Shown piece after piece: positions 8,528-16,765 of a stretch of DNA of 64,000 bases. Below the pieces are notes generated by a model that worked only from the letters and a program-made list of their open reading frames with translations, searched no databases and was not told the origin of the DNA. The stretch spans positions 1,550,001-1,614,000 of the forward strand of contig CAVSJO010000006.1 of the NCBI GenBank assembly GCA_963728445.1, written 5' to 3'. The position numbers were made by a program, and so were the translations under genes. Each line of letters starts with the position of its first letter. Position 1 is the first letter of the stretch. This stretch comes from CAVSJO01 sp963728445. GTDB taxonomy: Bacteria; Gemmatimonadota; Gemmatimonadetes; Longimicrobiales; RSA9.

Positions 8528-9584
8528 ATGCCCGGTCATCGCTCCACCTCCAACTACGACTACGACCTGCCGGCGGATCGCATCGCGCAGCACCCTGCGG
8601 AGCGCCGGGAGGAGAGCCGTCTGCTCGTACTCGACCGAGCGACCGGTGCCGTCCGGGACCGCGTCTTCCGTGACCTTCCGGACCGGGTCGAGGCCGGCGA
8701 CGTCGTCGTCCTGAACGAGACGCGCGTCTTCCCGGCGCGACTCGTGGGCGCGAAGCCCACGGGCGCCCGGGCGGAGGTGCTCCTGCTCCGCCCCTACGCG
8801 GGGGAGGGAACCGCAGATCCCTCGCCGCTGGCTGGCCCTGGTGCGTCCCGGCGGCAAGCTGAAGCCCGGGCGCGTCGTGGACGTTGCCGACGATCTGCGC
8901 GTCCACATCCTCGACTCGACGCCCGAAGGGGAGCGGATCGTCGAGCTCGACACGCCCCTCGATCCACAGGCCGCGATCGAGAAGCACGGCCGCATCCCGC
9001 TTCCGCCCTACATCGAGCGGGAGGCGACGGAGGAGGACCGGGACCGGTACCAGACCGTCTATGCCCGCGAACCAGGCTCGGTTGCAGCCCCTACGGCCGG
9101 TTTGCATTTTACGCCGGCCGTTCTGGACCGGATCGAGGCCCGTGGCGCCGCCATCGTGCGCATCGTGCTGCACGTGGGCGTGGGCACGTTCCGACCGGTG
9201 GAGGTGGAAGAGCCGGCGGAGCACCCGATGCACGCCGAGTGGTACAGCGTGCCCGCCGGAGCCGCGGAGGTCATGAACCGGGCGCGTCGGATGGGCGGGG
9301 CGCTGTGGGCGGTGGGCACGACCACGGTCCGTACCCTCGAGAGCGCCGTGGACGACGAGGGGGTCATCCAGGCGCAGGAGGCCTGGACGGACCTATTCAT
9401 CCGCGAGGGGTACGAGTTTCGCGCGGTGGATCGGCTCGTCACGAACTTCCACCTGCCCCGCAGCACGCTGCTGATGCTCGTTGCCGCGTTCGGCGGCTAC
9501 GAGGCCGTGATGCGAGCGTACCGGGAGGCGATCGATCGCGACTACCGGTTCTACTCCTACGGGGACGCGATGGCGATCGTCTGA
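8528..9584 (+). pseudogene. queA: queA, tRNA preQ1 ribosyltransferase-isomerase, frameshifted
   Basis: QueA transfers and isomerises the ribosyl group of S-adenosylmethionine onto preQ1 in tRNA, giving epoxyqueuosine. Residues matching QueA run in one frame from the ATG (YDLPADRIAQHP, VVVLNETRVFPARL, EVLLLRP) to about 8800. They resume one nt later (RRWLALVRPGGKLKPG, GSVAAPTAGLHFT, VTNFHLPRSTLLMLV) up to the stop at 9582-9584. The shift maps to a run of five Gs (8800-8804) or the few bases after it. Removing one base gives a 351-residue, normal-length protein. Nothing else is lost, which favours a sequencing or assembly error over true decay. The adjoining tgt gene is intact and overlaps by one base. 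Confidence 0.85.
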
Positions 9585-10738
9585 TGTTCGAATACACCGT
9601 CGAGGCGACGTCGGGCGCCGCACGCGCCGGCCGCTTCGCGCTGCCTCACGGGGTGGTCGAGACACCGGCGTTCATGCCGGTCGGCACGCAGGCCACGGTG
9701 AAGGGTCTGTCGCCGGACGAGCTGCGGGAGATGAACGCCCGCATCGTGCTCTCGAACACGTATCACCTGTTCCTGCGGCCGGGGCACGAGGTCGTGCGGC
9801 AGATGGGCGGACTGCACGGTTTCATGCGCTGGGAGCGCCCGATCCTCACGGATTCGGGCGGGTTCCAGGTCTTCAGCCTGGGCCACATCAACACGGTGCG
9901 GGAGGACGGGGTCGAGTTCCAGAGTCACATCGACGGCTCCCGGCACCTCTTCACGCCCGAGCGCGTGATGGAGATCGAGCGGGCCCTCGGCGCCGACGTC
10001 ATCATGGCGTTCGACGAGTGTCCGCCCGGACAGTGCGGCCTCGAGGTGGCGCGGGAAGCCCACGAGCGGAGCATGCGGTGGCTCGAACGCTGCCGGGACG
10101 CCTTCGCGGCGCTCGAGCGCGAGGATCCGGAGGGGCCGAGGCAGACGCTCTTCCCGATCCTGCAGGGGAACGTGTACCCGGAGCTCCGCCGGGAGGCGGC
10201 GCGGCAGGTTCAGGATCTGGGTGAGTGGCACGGGTACGCAATCGGCGGGCTGTCGGTGGGAGAGGCGAAGCCCAGGATGTGGGAGACCCTCGAGGTGCTG
10301 GAGCCCGAGCTGCCGCGGGGTGCCCCACGCTACCTGATGGGGGTCGGCTATCCCGATGACCTGCTGGAGGGCGTGCGCCGGGGCGTCGACCTGTTCGACT
10401 GCGTGGCACCCACGCGCAACGCGCGGCACGGCACCGCCTGGATCGAGGGCGAGGGCCAGGTGAACATGAAGGGCGCGCGCTTCCGGACCGACGACGGGCC
10501 GGTCGATCCGGACTGCGACTGCTACACGTGCCGGAACTTCAGCCGCGCTTACGTCCGGCACCTGTTCGTCGCCGGCGAGATGCTCGGGCTGCGCCTGCTC
10601 TCGCTGCACAACGTCCGGGTCCTGGTCCGCCTCGCGGAACGCGCGCGAGCGGCGATCCTGGACGACACTTTCGAAGCCTGGAGTACCGACTGGCTCGAGC
10701 GCTTTCGCGGCGCACAGGCCGAACCCACGAGAGGATAG
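9584..10738 (+). CDS. tgt: tRNA-guanine transglycosylase
   Basis: 384 residues, the usual length. Exchanges guanine 34 of GUN-anticodon tRNAs for preQ1 in queuosine synthesis. Seen: LTDSGGFQVFSL with the conserved Asp/Gly-rich substrate loop, GVGYPDDLLEGVRRGVDLFDCVAPTRNARHGTAW with the catalytic aspartate region, and the zinc site CDCYTC followed by a conserved His in the C-terminal part. The start ATG shares a base with the queA stop (TGATG). The queA frame happens to stay open into tgt, producing a false 736-residue reading. The yajC gene follows at once, the common bacterial order queA-tgt-yajC. Confidence 0.96.
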   Translation: MFEYTVEATSGAARAGRFALPHGVVETPAFMPVGTQATVKGLSPDELREMNARIVLSNTYHLFLRPGHEVVRQMGGLHGFMRWERPILTDSGGFQVFSLGHINTVREDGVEFQSHIDGSRHLFTPERVMEIERALGADVIMAFDECPPGQCGLEVAREAHERSMRWLERCRDAFAALEREDPEGPRQTLFPILQGNVYPELRREAARQVQDLGEWHGYAIGGLSVGEAKPRMWETLEVLEPELPRGAPRYLMGVGYPDDLLEGVRRGVDLFDCVAPTRNARHGTAWIEGEGQVNMKGARFRTDDGPVDPDCDCYTCRNFSRAYVRHLFVAGEMLGLRLLSLHNVRVLVRLAERARAAILDDTFEAWSTDWLERFRGAQAEPTRG

Positions 10739-10745
10739 AGACCGA

Positions 10746-11069
10746 ATGCTCAACGCGATCGCGCTGATCCAGGCCGCTTCCGGCGGGCCGGGCATCGCCC
10801 TGATCATCCAGTTCGCCGCGATCATCGCCATCTTCTGGTTCCTGCTCATCCGGCCGCAGCGGAAGCAGCAGCAGAAGCACAAGGAGATGGTCGAGGCGCT
10901 GAAGAAGGGAGACCAGGTGGTGACCGAGGGCGGCATCCTCGGCGAGGTCATCCATCTGGCGGAGGACAGGATCACCATCAAGACCGCCGAGAGTACGCGC
11001 ATCGTCGTCGCACGCCAGAAGATCCAGCGCGTCTTCTCGCCCGGCTCGGAGGAGTCGAAGGAGTCGTAG
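10746..11069 (+). CDS. yajC: preprotein translocase accessory subunit YajC
   Basis: 107 residues with one N-terminal transmembrane helix (about residues 14-35, ALIIQFAAIIAIFWFLLI) followed at once by the RPQRKQQQKH basic motif that marks YajC. A small beta domain with KKGDQVVTEGGILGEV follows. YajC binds SecDF and supports protein export. Its place directly after tgt is widely conserved. The gene starts 7 nt after tgt and ends 1 nt before def, so it lies inside the operon. Confidence 0.95.
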   Translation: MLNAIALIQAASGGPGIALIIQFAAIIAIFWFLLIRPQRKQQQKHKEMVEALKKGDQVVTEGGILGEVIHLAEDRITIKTAESTRIVVARQKIQRVFSPGSEESKES

Positions 11070-11070
11070 C

Positions 11071-11580
11071 ATGCTGCGCGAAATCCGCATGATGGGGGAC
11101 CCGGTCCTCCGGCAGAAGGCAGCGCCCGTCGCGGAGGTCGACGAGGACGTTCGCCGCCTCGTCGACGACATGCTGGAGACCATGTACGACGCAGACGGCA
11201 TCGGCCTCGCCGCGCCGCAGGTCGGCCTGCTCAAGCGCGTCCTCGTCATCGACATCCGGGATCCGGAGGTGCGGCCGTTCGCCCTCGTCAACCCGGAGAT
11301 CCTCGAGACCGGCGGGGAGAGCGAGAAGGGCGAGGAGGGCTGTCTCAGCATCCCGGGGCTGCGGGACATCGTCGAGCGGCCCGGCACCTGCCGCGTCCGC
11401 GGACTCGACCGGAACGGCGACGCCGTCGAGATCCAGGCGGACGGGCTCCTCGCCCGCGCACTCCAGCACGAGATCGATCACCTCGACGGAGTTCTCTTTG
11501 TCGATCGCGTGAGCCCGCTGAAGCGGCGCCTGCTCCTCAAGAAGTGGCAGAAGATCCGGCCGGAGGGAGCAGCGAAGTGA
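11071..11580 (+). CDS. def: peptide deformylase
   Basis: 169 residues. Iron/zinc hydrolase that removes the formyl group from N-terminal formyl-methionine of new proteins. All three signature motifs are present: GIGLAAPQVG (motif 1), EEGCLSIP with the metal-binding Cys (motif 2) and QHEIDHLDG with two His ligands and the catalytic Glu (motif 3). It overlaps fmt by 4 nt (GTGA), pairing the enzymes that add and remove the formyl group. Confidence 0.97.
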   Translation: MLREIRMMGDPVLRQKAAPVAEVDEDVRRLVDDMLETMYDADGIGLAAPQVGLLKRVLVIDIRDPEVRPFALVNPEILETGGESEKGEEGCLSIPGLRDIVERPGTCRVRGLDRNGDAVEIQADGLLARALQHEIDHLDGVLFVDRVSPLKRRLLLKKWQKIRPEGAAK

Positions 11581-12512
11581 GGATCCTCTTCTGGGGCACG
11601 CCGGAGTTCGCGCTACCGGCCCTCCGCGCGCTGTACGGCGAGGGCCACGAGGTCGTCGGCGTGGTGACGCAGCCTGACCGCCCCGCGGGTCGCGGCCGAC
11701 GGCTGCAGTCCCCGCCCGTGAAGGAGTGGGCGATGCTCGAGGGCATCCCGGTCCTCCAGCCGGAGCGTCCGGTGGGCCCCGACTTCATGGAGCGCCTGGC
11801 CGAGTGCTCCCCCGACGTTTCCGTCGTGGCGGCGTACGGCCAGATCCTTCGCCGCGAGGTGCTGGACTTCCCGCCCCGGGGATCCATCAACGTCCACGCA
11901 TCCCTTCTTCCCGAGCTCCGTGGCGCGGCTCCGATCCAGTGGGCCATCGCCAGGGGCTACGAGAAGACCGGCGTCACCATCATGCGGATGGTCGAGGCCC
12001 TGGACGCCGGGCCGATCCTGATGCAGGTCGAGGAGCCCATCGGACCCGACGAGTCGGCGTCGGAGCTGGCGAACCGGCTCGCGGAGATCGGCGCCGAGGC
12101 CCTCATCGGCGCCCTCGCTCTGCTCGAGGTCGACGAGCTCGACGAGCGCGAGCAGGACCACGAGAAGTCCACGTACGCCCCGCGCATCCGCCGCGACGAC
12201 ACGCGTCTCGACTGGTCTCGACCGGCCGCGGACGTGGCCCGCTGGACCCGGGCCCTGGACGCGTTTCCCGGCGCGTGGACTACGCTCGACGGCGCCAACG
12301 TCAAGCTGTACCGCGCCGCGCCGTCCGCGCAGTCCGGGAGCGACGCTCCGCCCGGCACGGTGCTCGCCGCGGATCCGGCGTCCGGCCTCGTCGTCGCGTG
12401 CGGCGAAGGCGCCGTCCGCTTCGGAGAGGTCAAGCCCGCTGGCAAGCGGCGCATGCCCGCGGCCGACTGGATCAACGGGCGAGGCGTCGCCGAAGGCGAC
12501 CGCTTCGAATGA
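11577..12512 (+). CDS. fmt: methionyl-tRNA formyltransferase
   Basis: 311 residues. Formylates initiator Met-tRNA using 10-formyltetrahydrofolate. The N-terminal Rossmann-like domain starts RILFWGTPEFALPALRAL. The SLLPELRGAAPIQWAI segment carries the catalytic folate-binding core, with Asn/His in SINVHASLLP, and the C-terminal tRNA-binding OB domain is present. GTG at 11577 is chosen: it overlaps the def stop and has a CGGAGGGAG ribosome site, while a longer reading from 11544 would repeat the def tail in another frame. Its own stop overlaps thiE by 4 nt. Confidence 0.95.
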   Translation: MRILFWGTPEFALPALRALYGEGHEVVGVVTQPDRPAGRGRRLQSPPVKEWAMLEGIPVLQPERPVGPDFMERLAECSPDVSVVAAYGQILRREVLDFPPRGSINVHASLLPELRGAAPIQWAIARGYEKTGVTIMRMVEALDAGPILMQVEEPIGPDESASELANRLAEIGAEALIGALALLEVDELDEREQDHEKSTYAPRIRRDDTRLDWSRPAADVARWTRALDAFPGAWTTLDGANVKLYRAAPSAQSGSDAPPGTVLAADPASGLVVACGEGAVRFGEVKPAGKRRMPAADWINGRGVAEGDRFE

Positions 12513-13198
12513 AGCCGGCCGTGCCGCGCCTGCACGTCGTCACGGACGCCGACGTGCTCCGCTCGCCTGGTTTCGCCGAACGCGCCGGTGCGGTGCTGGC
12601 GGCCGGCGGAGCGGACGTGGCCCTGCACGTGCGCGGCCACGGCCTGGGTGGCCGGGCGCTGTACGAGGCGGCCGCCCGGGCGAAGGCCCGGGCCCGCAAC
12701 CTCGGGCAGGGCGCCCTGATCCTGGTCAACGACCGGATCGACGTCGCCCTCGCGGCCGGCGCGGGCGGGATCCAGGTCGGGGTCCGGTCCCTCTCCCTCG
12801 CCGTCGCCCGTCGCCTCGTCGGCGGCGACGCGCAGGTCGGCTACTCGGCGCATTCCGCAGGGGAGGCGGCGGAGGCCGTGGCGGCCGGCGCCGACTTCGT
12901 GCTGGTGGGGAGCGTCTATTCGACGGCGACGCATCCGGGCGCGTCTCCGGCGGGGCTCGACCTGCTCCGGGCAGCGCGGAAGGCGTGCGGCGGGGACGCA
13001 CAGGTCCTGGCGATCGGCGGTGTCACGCCCGAGCGAGTGGCGGAGGTGGTGGACGCCGGAGCGAGCGGCGTGGCCGTGTTGTCGGGCGTCTGGACGGCGG
13101 CCGATGCCGGCGAGGCGGTTGCCGCCTACCGCGCCGCCCTGAAGGCATCCCTCGGCGCAGCCCATGCAGGGGGACCGGCCGGCGCGGGAGCGGGGTAG
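12509..13198 (+). CDS. thiE: thiamine phosphate synthase / TenI family protein
   Basis: 229 residues, TIM-barrel of the ThiE/TenI family. ThiE joins the pyrimidine and thiazole halves of thiamine; TenI tautomerises the thiazole made by ThiG. Seen: LHVVTDADVL, LVNDRIDVALAAGA, YSAHSAGEA, LVGSVYSTATHPG, VLAIGGVTPERV and GVAVLSG. The usual ThiE QLREKD strand reads HVRGHG, GVHLGQ reads GIQVGV, and the TKxD lysine is replaced by His. These changes lean toward TenI-like thiazole tautomerase, which would suit the thiS-thiG neighbours. The start overlaps fmt (ATGA). No TPP riboswitch fits ahead of it. Confidence 0.8.
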   Translation: MKPAVPRLHVVTDADVLRSPGFAERAGAVLAAGGADVALHVRGHGLGGRALYEAAARAKARARNLGQGALILVNDRIDVALAAGAGGIQVGVRSLSLAVARRLVGGDAQVGYSAHSAGEAAEAVAAGADFVLVGSVYSTATHPGASPAGLDLLRAARKACGGDAQVLAIGGVTPERVAEVVDAGASGVAVLSGVWTAADAGEAVAAYRAALKASLGAAHAGGPAGAGAG

Positions 13199-13206
13199 GG
13201 AGGAGC

Positions 13207-13422
13207 ATGGAGCGGGAGACGATCGGCATTCGGCTGAATGGGGAGTCGCGGCGCGTTCCGGCGGGTCTGGATCTGGCGCGGCTCCTGGAGGAGCTCGGCC
13301 TCGATCGCCGGCTCGTGGTGGTGGAGCACAACCGCGAGATCGTGGACCGGGGCACGCTGGACGGCGTCGCGGTCCGGGAAGGCGATGTCGTCGAGCTGGT
13401 GCACTTCGTAGGGGGTGGATGA
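13207..13422 (+). CDS. thiS: sulfur carrier protein ThiS
   Basis: 71 residues, ubiquitin-like fold. ThiS carries sulfur as a C-terminal thiocarboxylate for thiazole formation by ThiG. Seen: IRLNGESRRVP at the start, the HNREIV segment in the middle, and the essential Gly-Gly end (VHFVGGG). An AGGAG ribosome site lies close ahead of the ATG. The stop overlaps the thiG start. No ThiF-type adenylyltransferase is in the window. Confidence 0.93.
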   Translation: MERETIGIRLNGESRRVPAGLDLARLLEELGLDRRLVVVEHNREIVDRGTLDGVAVREGDVVELVHFVGGG

Positions 13423-14222
13423 TGGCGACTGTTGCGGAGACGGCGGTGCGGGACGCGCCGCTGGTGATCGGCGGGAAGGAGTTCAGGTCCCGCCTCATCG
13501 TGGGAACGGGGAAGTACGCGGACAACGAGACGATGGTCCGGGCGATCGAGGCGTCCGGCGCCGAGATGGTGACCGTGGCCGTCCGGCGCGTGGACCTGGA
13601 CCGCTCGAAGGAGGAGGGCATCCTCCACCACCTCGATCCGGAGCGCATCACGCTCCTGCCCAACACGGCGGGCTGCTACAACGCGGAGGACGCCGTCCGG
13701 TACGCGCGGCTCGCCCGTGCGGCCGGCTTCGGAGACCTGCTCAAGCTCGAGGTGATCGGCGACGAGCGGACGCTGCTGCCGGACACGCAGGCGACCCTCG
13801 AGGCGGCGAGGCAGCTCGTCGACGACGGCTTCCAGGTCATGGCCTACACGAGCGAGGACGTGGTCACGGCGCTCCGGCTGGAGGATCTCGGATGCGCCGC
13901 CGTGATGCCCCTCGCCAGCCCCATCGGCAGCGGCCTCGGGCTCGTCAATCCGTACTACGTGCGGGAGATCAAGGCACGCCTGTCGGTACCGGTCATCGTC
14001 GACGCCGGGGTCGGGACCGCGTCCGACGCGTGCGTCACCATGGAGCAGGGCGTCGACGGTCTGCTCATGAACACGGCCATCGCGAAGGCGCAGGATCCGG
14101 TGGCCATGGCCCGGGCGATGAGGCTCGCCACCGAGGCGGGCCGGATCGCGTACCGGGCCGGGCGCATGCCCCGCCGCGAGGTCGCGGTGCCGTCGTCGCC
14201 CACGGCGGGCATGCTGGATTGA
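13422..14222 (+). CDS. thiG: thiazole synthase ThiG
   Basis: 266 residues, TIM barrel. Condenses deoxyxylulose-5-phosphate, dehydroglycine and ThiS-borne sulfur into the thiazole of thiamine. Seen: LIVGTGKYADNETM, TVAVRRVDLD, LPNTAGCYNAEDAVRYARLAR, the Schiff-base lysine in LLKLEVIGDERTLLPD, and phosphate-binding VMPLASPIGSGLGL plus VDAGVGTASDA. Two adjacent ATGs (13419, 13422) are possible; the second sits better after the AGGGGGTGG ribosome site. The thiO/thiH source of dehydroglycine is not in the window. The stop shares bases with the next gene's TTG start. Confidence 0.96.
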   Translation: MATVAETAVRDAPLVIGGKEFRSRLIVGTGKYADNETMVRAIEASGAEMVTVAVRRVDLDRSKEEGILHHLDPERITLLPNTAGCYNAEDAVRYARLARAAGFGDLLKLEVIGDERTLLPDTQATLEAARQLVDDGFQVMAYTSEDVVTALRLEDLGCAAVMPLASPIGSGLGLVNPYYVREIKARLSVPVIVDAGVGTASDACVTMEQGVDGLLMNTAIAKAQDPVAMARAMRLATEAGRIAYRAGRMPRREVAVPSSPTAGMLD

Positions 14223-15538
14223 CGGTCACGCCGCCGCGCCGCCTCGCGCTGGCGGTGCTGCGGCGCGTCCGGGAAGGCGACCTGCTGGACCGATCGGCCG
14301 CCGGCGCACTCGCCGAGCTGCCACCCCGGGACCGTGGCTGGTTCCAGGAGCTGGTGTACGGCACGGTGCGCCTGCGGGGGAGGCTGGACTACCGGCTCGA
14401 CCGACTGCTGAAGCGCGGCGTCGGGTCCGTCCGCGAGGACGTGCTGGACGTGCTCCGACTGGGGGCGTACCAGCTTCTGTACATGGGCAGCGTGCCGGCC
14501 TACGCGGCCGTGTCCCAGTCGGTCGACATGGCCCGCCACGTGGCAGGCTCGGGCGCGGCGGGACTGGTCAACGGCGTGCTGAAGAACCTGGAGCGGAACC
14601 GGGACGAGGACGTCTTCCCGCGCTTCGATGACGACGCGGCGCGTTGGCTGGAAACGTGGGGCTCGCACCCGCGCTGGCTGGTGGACCGATGGCTCGGTCG
14701 CTTCGGCGCGGATGGAGCGCGGGATCTGGTGGAGGCGGACAATCGGGCGCCCGAGCTGTACGTGCGGCCGCTCGGCGTGCCCCTCGGGTTTGCGGCAGAG
14801 GCTTTCGAGGCTGCGGGGCTGAGCGCGGAGCCGGTCCGTTTTTCGCCGGACGTGCTGCGGATGGCCGCCGGCACGGACCCGGGCGCGGCCCTCGCGACCG
14901 TGCCCGCCGTCGTGCAGGACGCGGCCGCCGCGCTGGTGACTCGCTACGCAGCGTTCGAGGGCGGCCCCGTCGCCGACCTGTGCGCGGCGCCCGGCGGCAA
15001 AGCCGCAGCGCTGGCGGAGCGGGACCGGCTCGTCGTGGCACTGGACGTTTCGCGCAGGCGCATGCGCCGGGTCGTCTCGAACGCGCGCCGGCTCGCCGGC
15101 AGCCTTGCGGGCCGGGTGGCGCCGGTCGTTGCCGACGGGCGAGCCGCGCCCCTGCGGCCGGTCCCGGGCGTGCTCGTGGACGCGCCGTGCACCGGGACGG
15201 GGACGCTCCGCCGCCACCCGGACGGTCGCTGGCGGATGGGCCCCGGGGAGATGGCGTCCCTGGTCACGCTGCAGGAGGGGATACTCGACGGGGCGGCAGA
15301 AGTCGTGGCGCCGGGCGGCCTGCTCGTGTACGCTACGTGTTCGCTGGAGGCGGAGGAGAACGAGGAGCAGGTGGAGGCGTTTCTGAGGCGACATCCGGAG
15401 TTCGAGCTCGAGCCGTCCTCGACGGTGGACCCGTCGGCGATGGACGATGCCGGCCGTCTCGTCGTGCTTCCCCAGAGGCACGGAGCCGACGGTGCGTTCG
15501 CCGCCCGGCTGCGCCGACGGAGGGGCCGTGCTGGGTGA
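14219..15538 (+). CDS. rsmB: 16S rRNA m5C967 methyltransferase RsmB
   Basis: 439 residues. The N-terminal NusB-like RNA-binding domain (about 1-135: VLRRVREGDLLDRSAA, YGTVRLRGRLDYRLD) is followed by a SAM-dependent m5C methyltransferase domain. Seen: DLCAAPGGKAAALAE (SAM motif I), VDAPCTGTGTLRRHPD (motif IV Cys) and VYATCSLEAEENE (motif VI catalytic Cys). TTG at 14219 is chosen because it overlaps the thiG stop; no in-frame ATG precedes the NusB domain. fmt and rsmB are often neighbours; here three thi genes lie between them. Confidence 0.92.
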   Translation: MTVTPPRRLALAVLRRVREGDLLDRSAAGALAELPPRDRGWFQELVYGTVRLRGRLDYRLDRLLKRGVGSVREDVLDVLRLGAYQLLYMGSVPAYAAVSQSVDMARHVAGSGAAGLVNGVLKNLERNRDEDVFPRFDDDAARWLETWGSHPRWLVDRWLGRFGADGARDLVEADNRAPELYVRPLGVPLGFAAEAFEAAGLSAEPVRFSPDVLRMAAGTDPGAALATVPAVVQDAAAALVTRYAAFEGGPVADLCAAPGGKAAALAERDRLVVALDVSRRRMRRVVSNARRLAGSLAGRVAPVVADGRAAPLRPVPGVLVDAPCTGTGTLRRHPDGRWRMGPGEMASLVTLQEGILDGAAEVVAPGGLLVYATCSLEAEENEEQVEAFLRRHPEFELEPSSTVDPSAMDDAGRLVVLPQRHGADGAFAARLRRRRGRAG

Positions 15539-15542
15539 GTCG

Positions 15543-16205
15543 ATGCGGCGCCGTCGCGGTCCGAAGAAGCGAAAGCCGGTCAAGCCGTACCGTGGTCCCC
15601 GCCCCCGCCGTGGCCGCTGGATCGTCGCGGCCGTCGTGGCCATGGGAGCCATGTTCGGGATCGGCTACCTCGTCGCCGATTTCTGGCTCTTCCCGGCGCC
15701 CCCCGACGCGGCGGACCGGATCGACGTCCCTGACCTCACGGGCCACGACTCCGCAGGCGCCGCCGCCCTCCTCGAGCAGAAGGGTCTCCGCCTCGGGGCG
15801 GTGACCCACATCCCGTGGAACGACGACGACGGCCTCGTGATCGCCCAGTCCGCCCTGTCCGGGCAGCAGCTCCGTCCCGGCGCGGCCGTCGGCGTCGGTG
15901 TGGCGCGCCAGCCCCGCCAGTCCACGGTCCCGCCCGTGCTGGGGCTCGACGAGGACGCCGCCGGCGCCGTGCTTGGCGCCGCCGGGCTGAGCGTGGACCG
16001 GCGCAGCCGCTCTTCCTCCCGTCCTGCCGGCACCGTCCTCGACGCGAGCCCGGAGCCCGGGAGCCCCGTCTCACTTCCCGGCACCGTCATCCTCACCGTG
16101 AGCGAGGGGCCGCCGCAGGATACGACGGGCTTCGCGGTGCCCGACTCGGGCGGCCCATTCGTGCCGGACACCGTCCCGTCGGCAGGAGCGGGTCCAAATG
16201 AATGA
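15543..16205 (+). CDS. membrane-anchored PASTA-domain protein
   Basis: 220 residues: a very basic cytoplasmic tail (RRRRGPKKRKPVK), one transmembrane helix (about 30-52), then two PASTA domains starting IDVPDLTGHDSAGAAALL and STVPPVLGLDEDAAGAVL. A Pro/Asp/Thr-rich tail ends it. PASTA domains bind peptidoglycan fragments and are usually attached to kinases or penicillin-binding proteins; here there is no enzyme domain. An in-frame GTG at 15528 is an alternative start but sits too close to its ribosome site. The 3' end overlaps tlpA by 8 nt. Role inferred as a wall-sensing or anchoring protein. Confidence 0.85.
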   Translation: MRRRRGPKKRKPVKPYRGPRPRRGRWIVAAVVAMGAMFGIGYLVADFWLFPAPPDAADRIDVPDLTGHDSAGAAALLEQKGLRLGAVTHIPWNDDDGLVIAQSALSGQQLRPGAAVGVGVARQPRQSTVPPVLGLDEDAAGAVLGAAGLSVDRRSRSSSRPAGTVLDASPEPGSPVSLPGTVILTVSEGPPQDTTGFAVPDSGGPFVPDTVPSAGAGPNE

Positions 16206-16761
16206 GCGGATCCGCGCCGCGCTGGTGCCCGTCCTGGTGACCGTCGGGCTGGGCGTCCTCATCGGCCTCGGCTGGACCCACCACGCAGGCGGTCGCCCGG
16301 CGGTGTCGGGGGAGGAGGCACCGGCGTTCTCGGCACCCATGCTGCAGCGGGGCGACACGCTGGCGCTGTCACAGCTCCGGGGAAAGGTCGTCCTGCTGAA
16401 CATCTGGGCGACGTGGTGCGCCCCCTGCCGCTTCGAGATGCCGTCGCTCGAGAGACTGTACAGGGAGCTCGGCCCGAAGGGTCTAGAGGTCATGGCCGTC
16501 GCGGTCGACGACCCGCCCATGCCCATGGGCGGCATCGAGTCCGTCCGCCCCCTCGTTCGCTCATTCGTCGAGAAGAACGGCCTCACGTTCCCGATCCTCC
16601 TCGACTATTCCGGCGGACCGGAGCAGCTCTTCGGCGCGACAGGACTGCCGACCACGATCATCATCGACCGGCAGGGCCGCGTCCGCGGCAAGGTCATCGG
16701 CGGGCGCGAGTGGGATCGCGCGCCGCTGTCGGACCGGGTCCGAGCCCTCGTGGAGGAGTGA
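16198..16761 (+). CDS. TlpA/ResA-type thiol-disulfide oxidoreductase
   Basis: 187 residues. An N-terminal signal anchor (about 8-26) is followed by a thioredoxin-fold domain with the active site WATWCAPCRFEMP, the VVLLNIW strand before it and the cis-proline loop GLPTTIIIDRQG. TlpA/ResA proteins reduce or isomerise disulfides outside the inner membrane, often for cytochrome c maturation; no cytochrome gene is next to it here, so the substrate is open. The start lies within the PASTA gene's 3' end. Confidence 0.92.
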   Translation: MNERIRAALVPVLVTVGLGVLIGLGWTHHAGGRPAVSGEEAPAFSAPMLQRGDTLALSQLRGKVVLLNIWATWCAPCRFEMPSLERLYRELGPKGLEVMAVAVDDPPMPMGGIESVRPLVRSFVEKNGLTFPILLDYSGGPEQLFGATGLPTTIIIDRQGRVRGKVIGGREWDRAPLSDRVRALVEE

Positions 16762-16765
16762 GGCC

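Noticed and set aside
8528..10738. Single 736-residue reading joining QueA and Tgt
   Set aside because: The middle part has no similarity to QueA; the frame just stays open after the one-base shift, and Tgt has its own ATG at 9584.
12400..12520. TPP riboswitch before thiE
   Set aside because: fmt coding sequence continues into the thiE start with no free leader.
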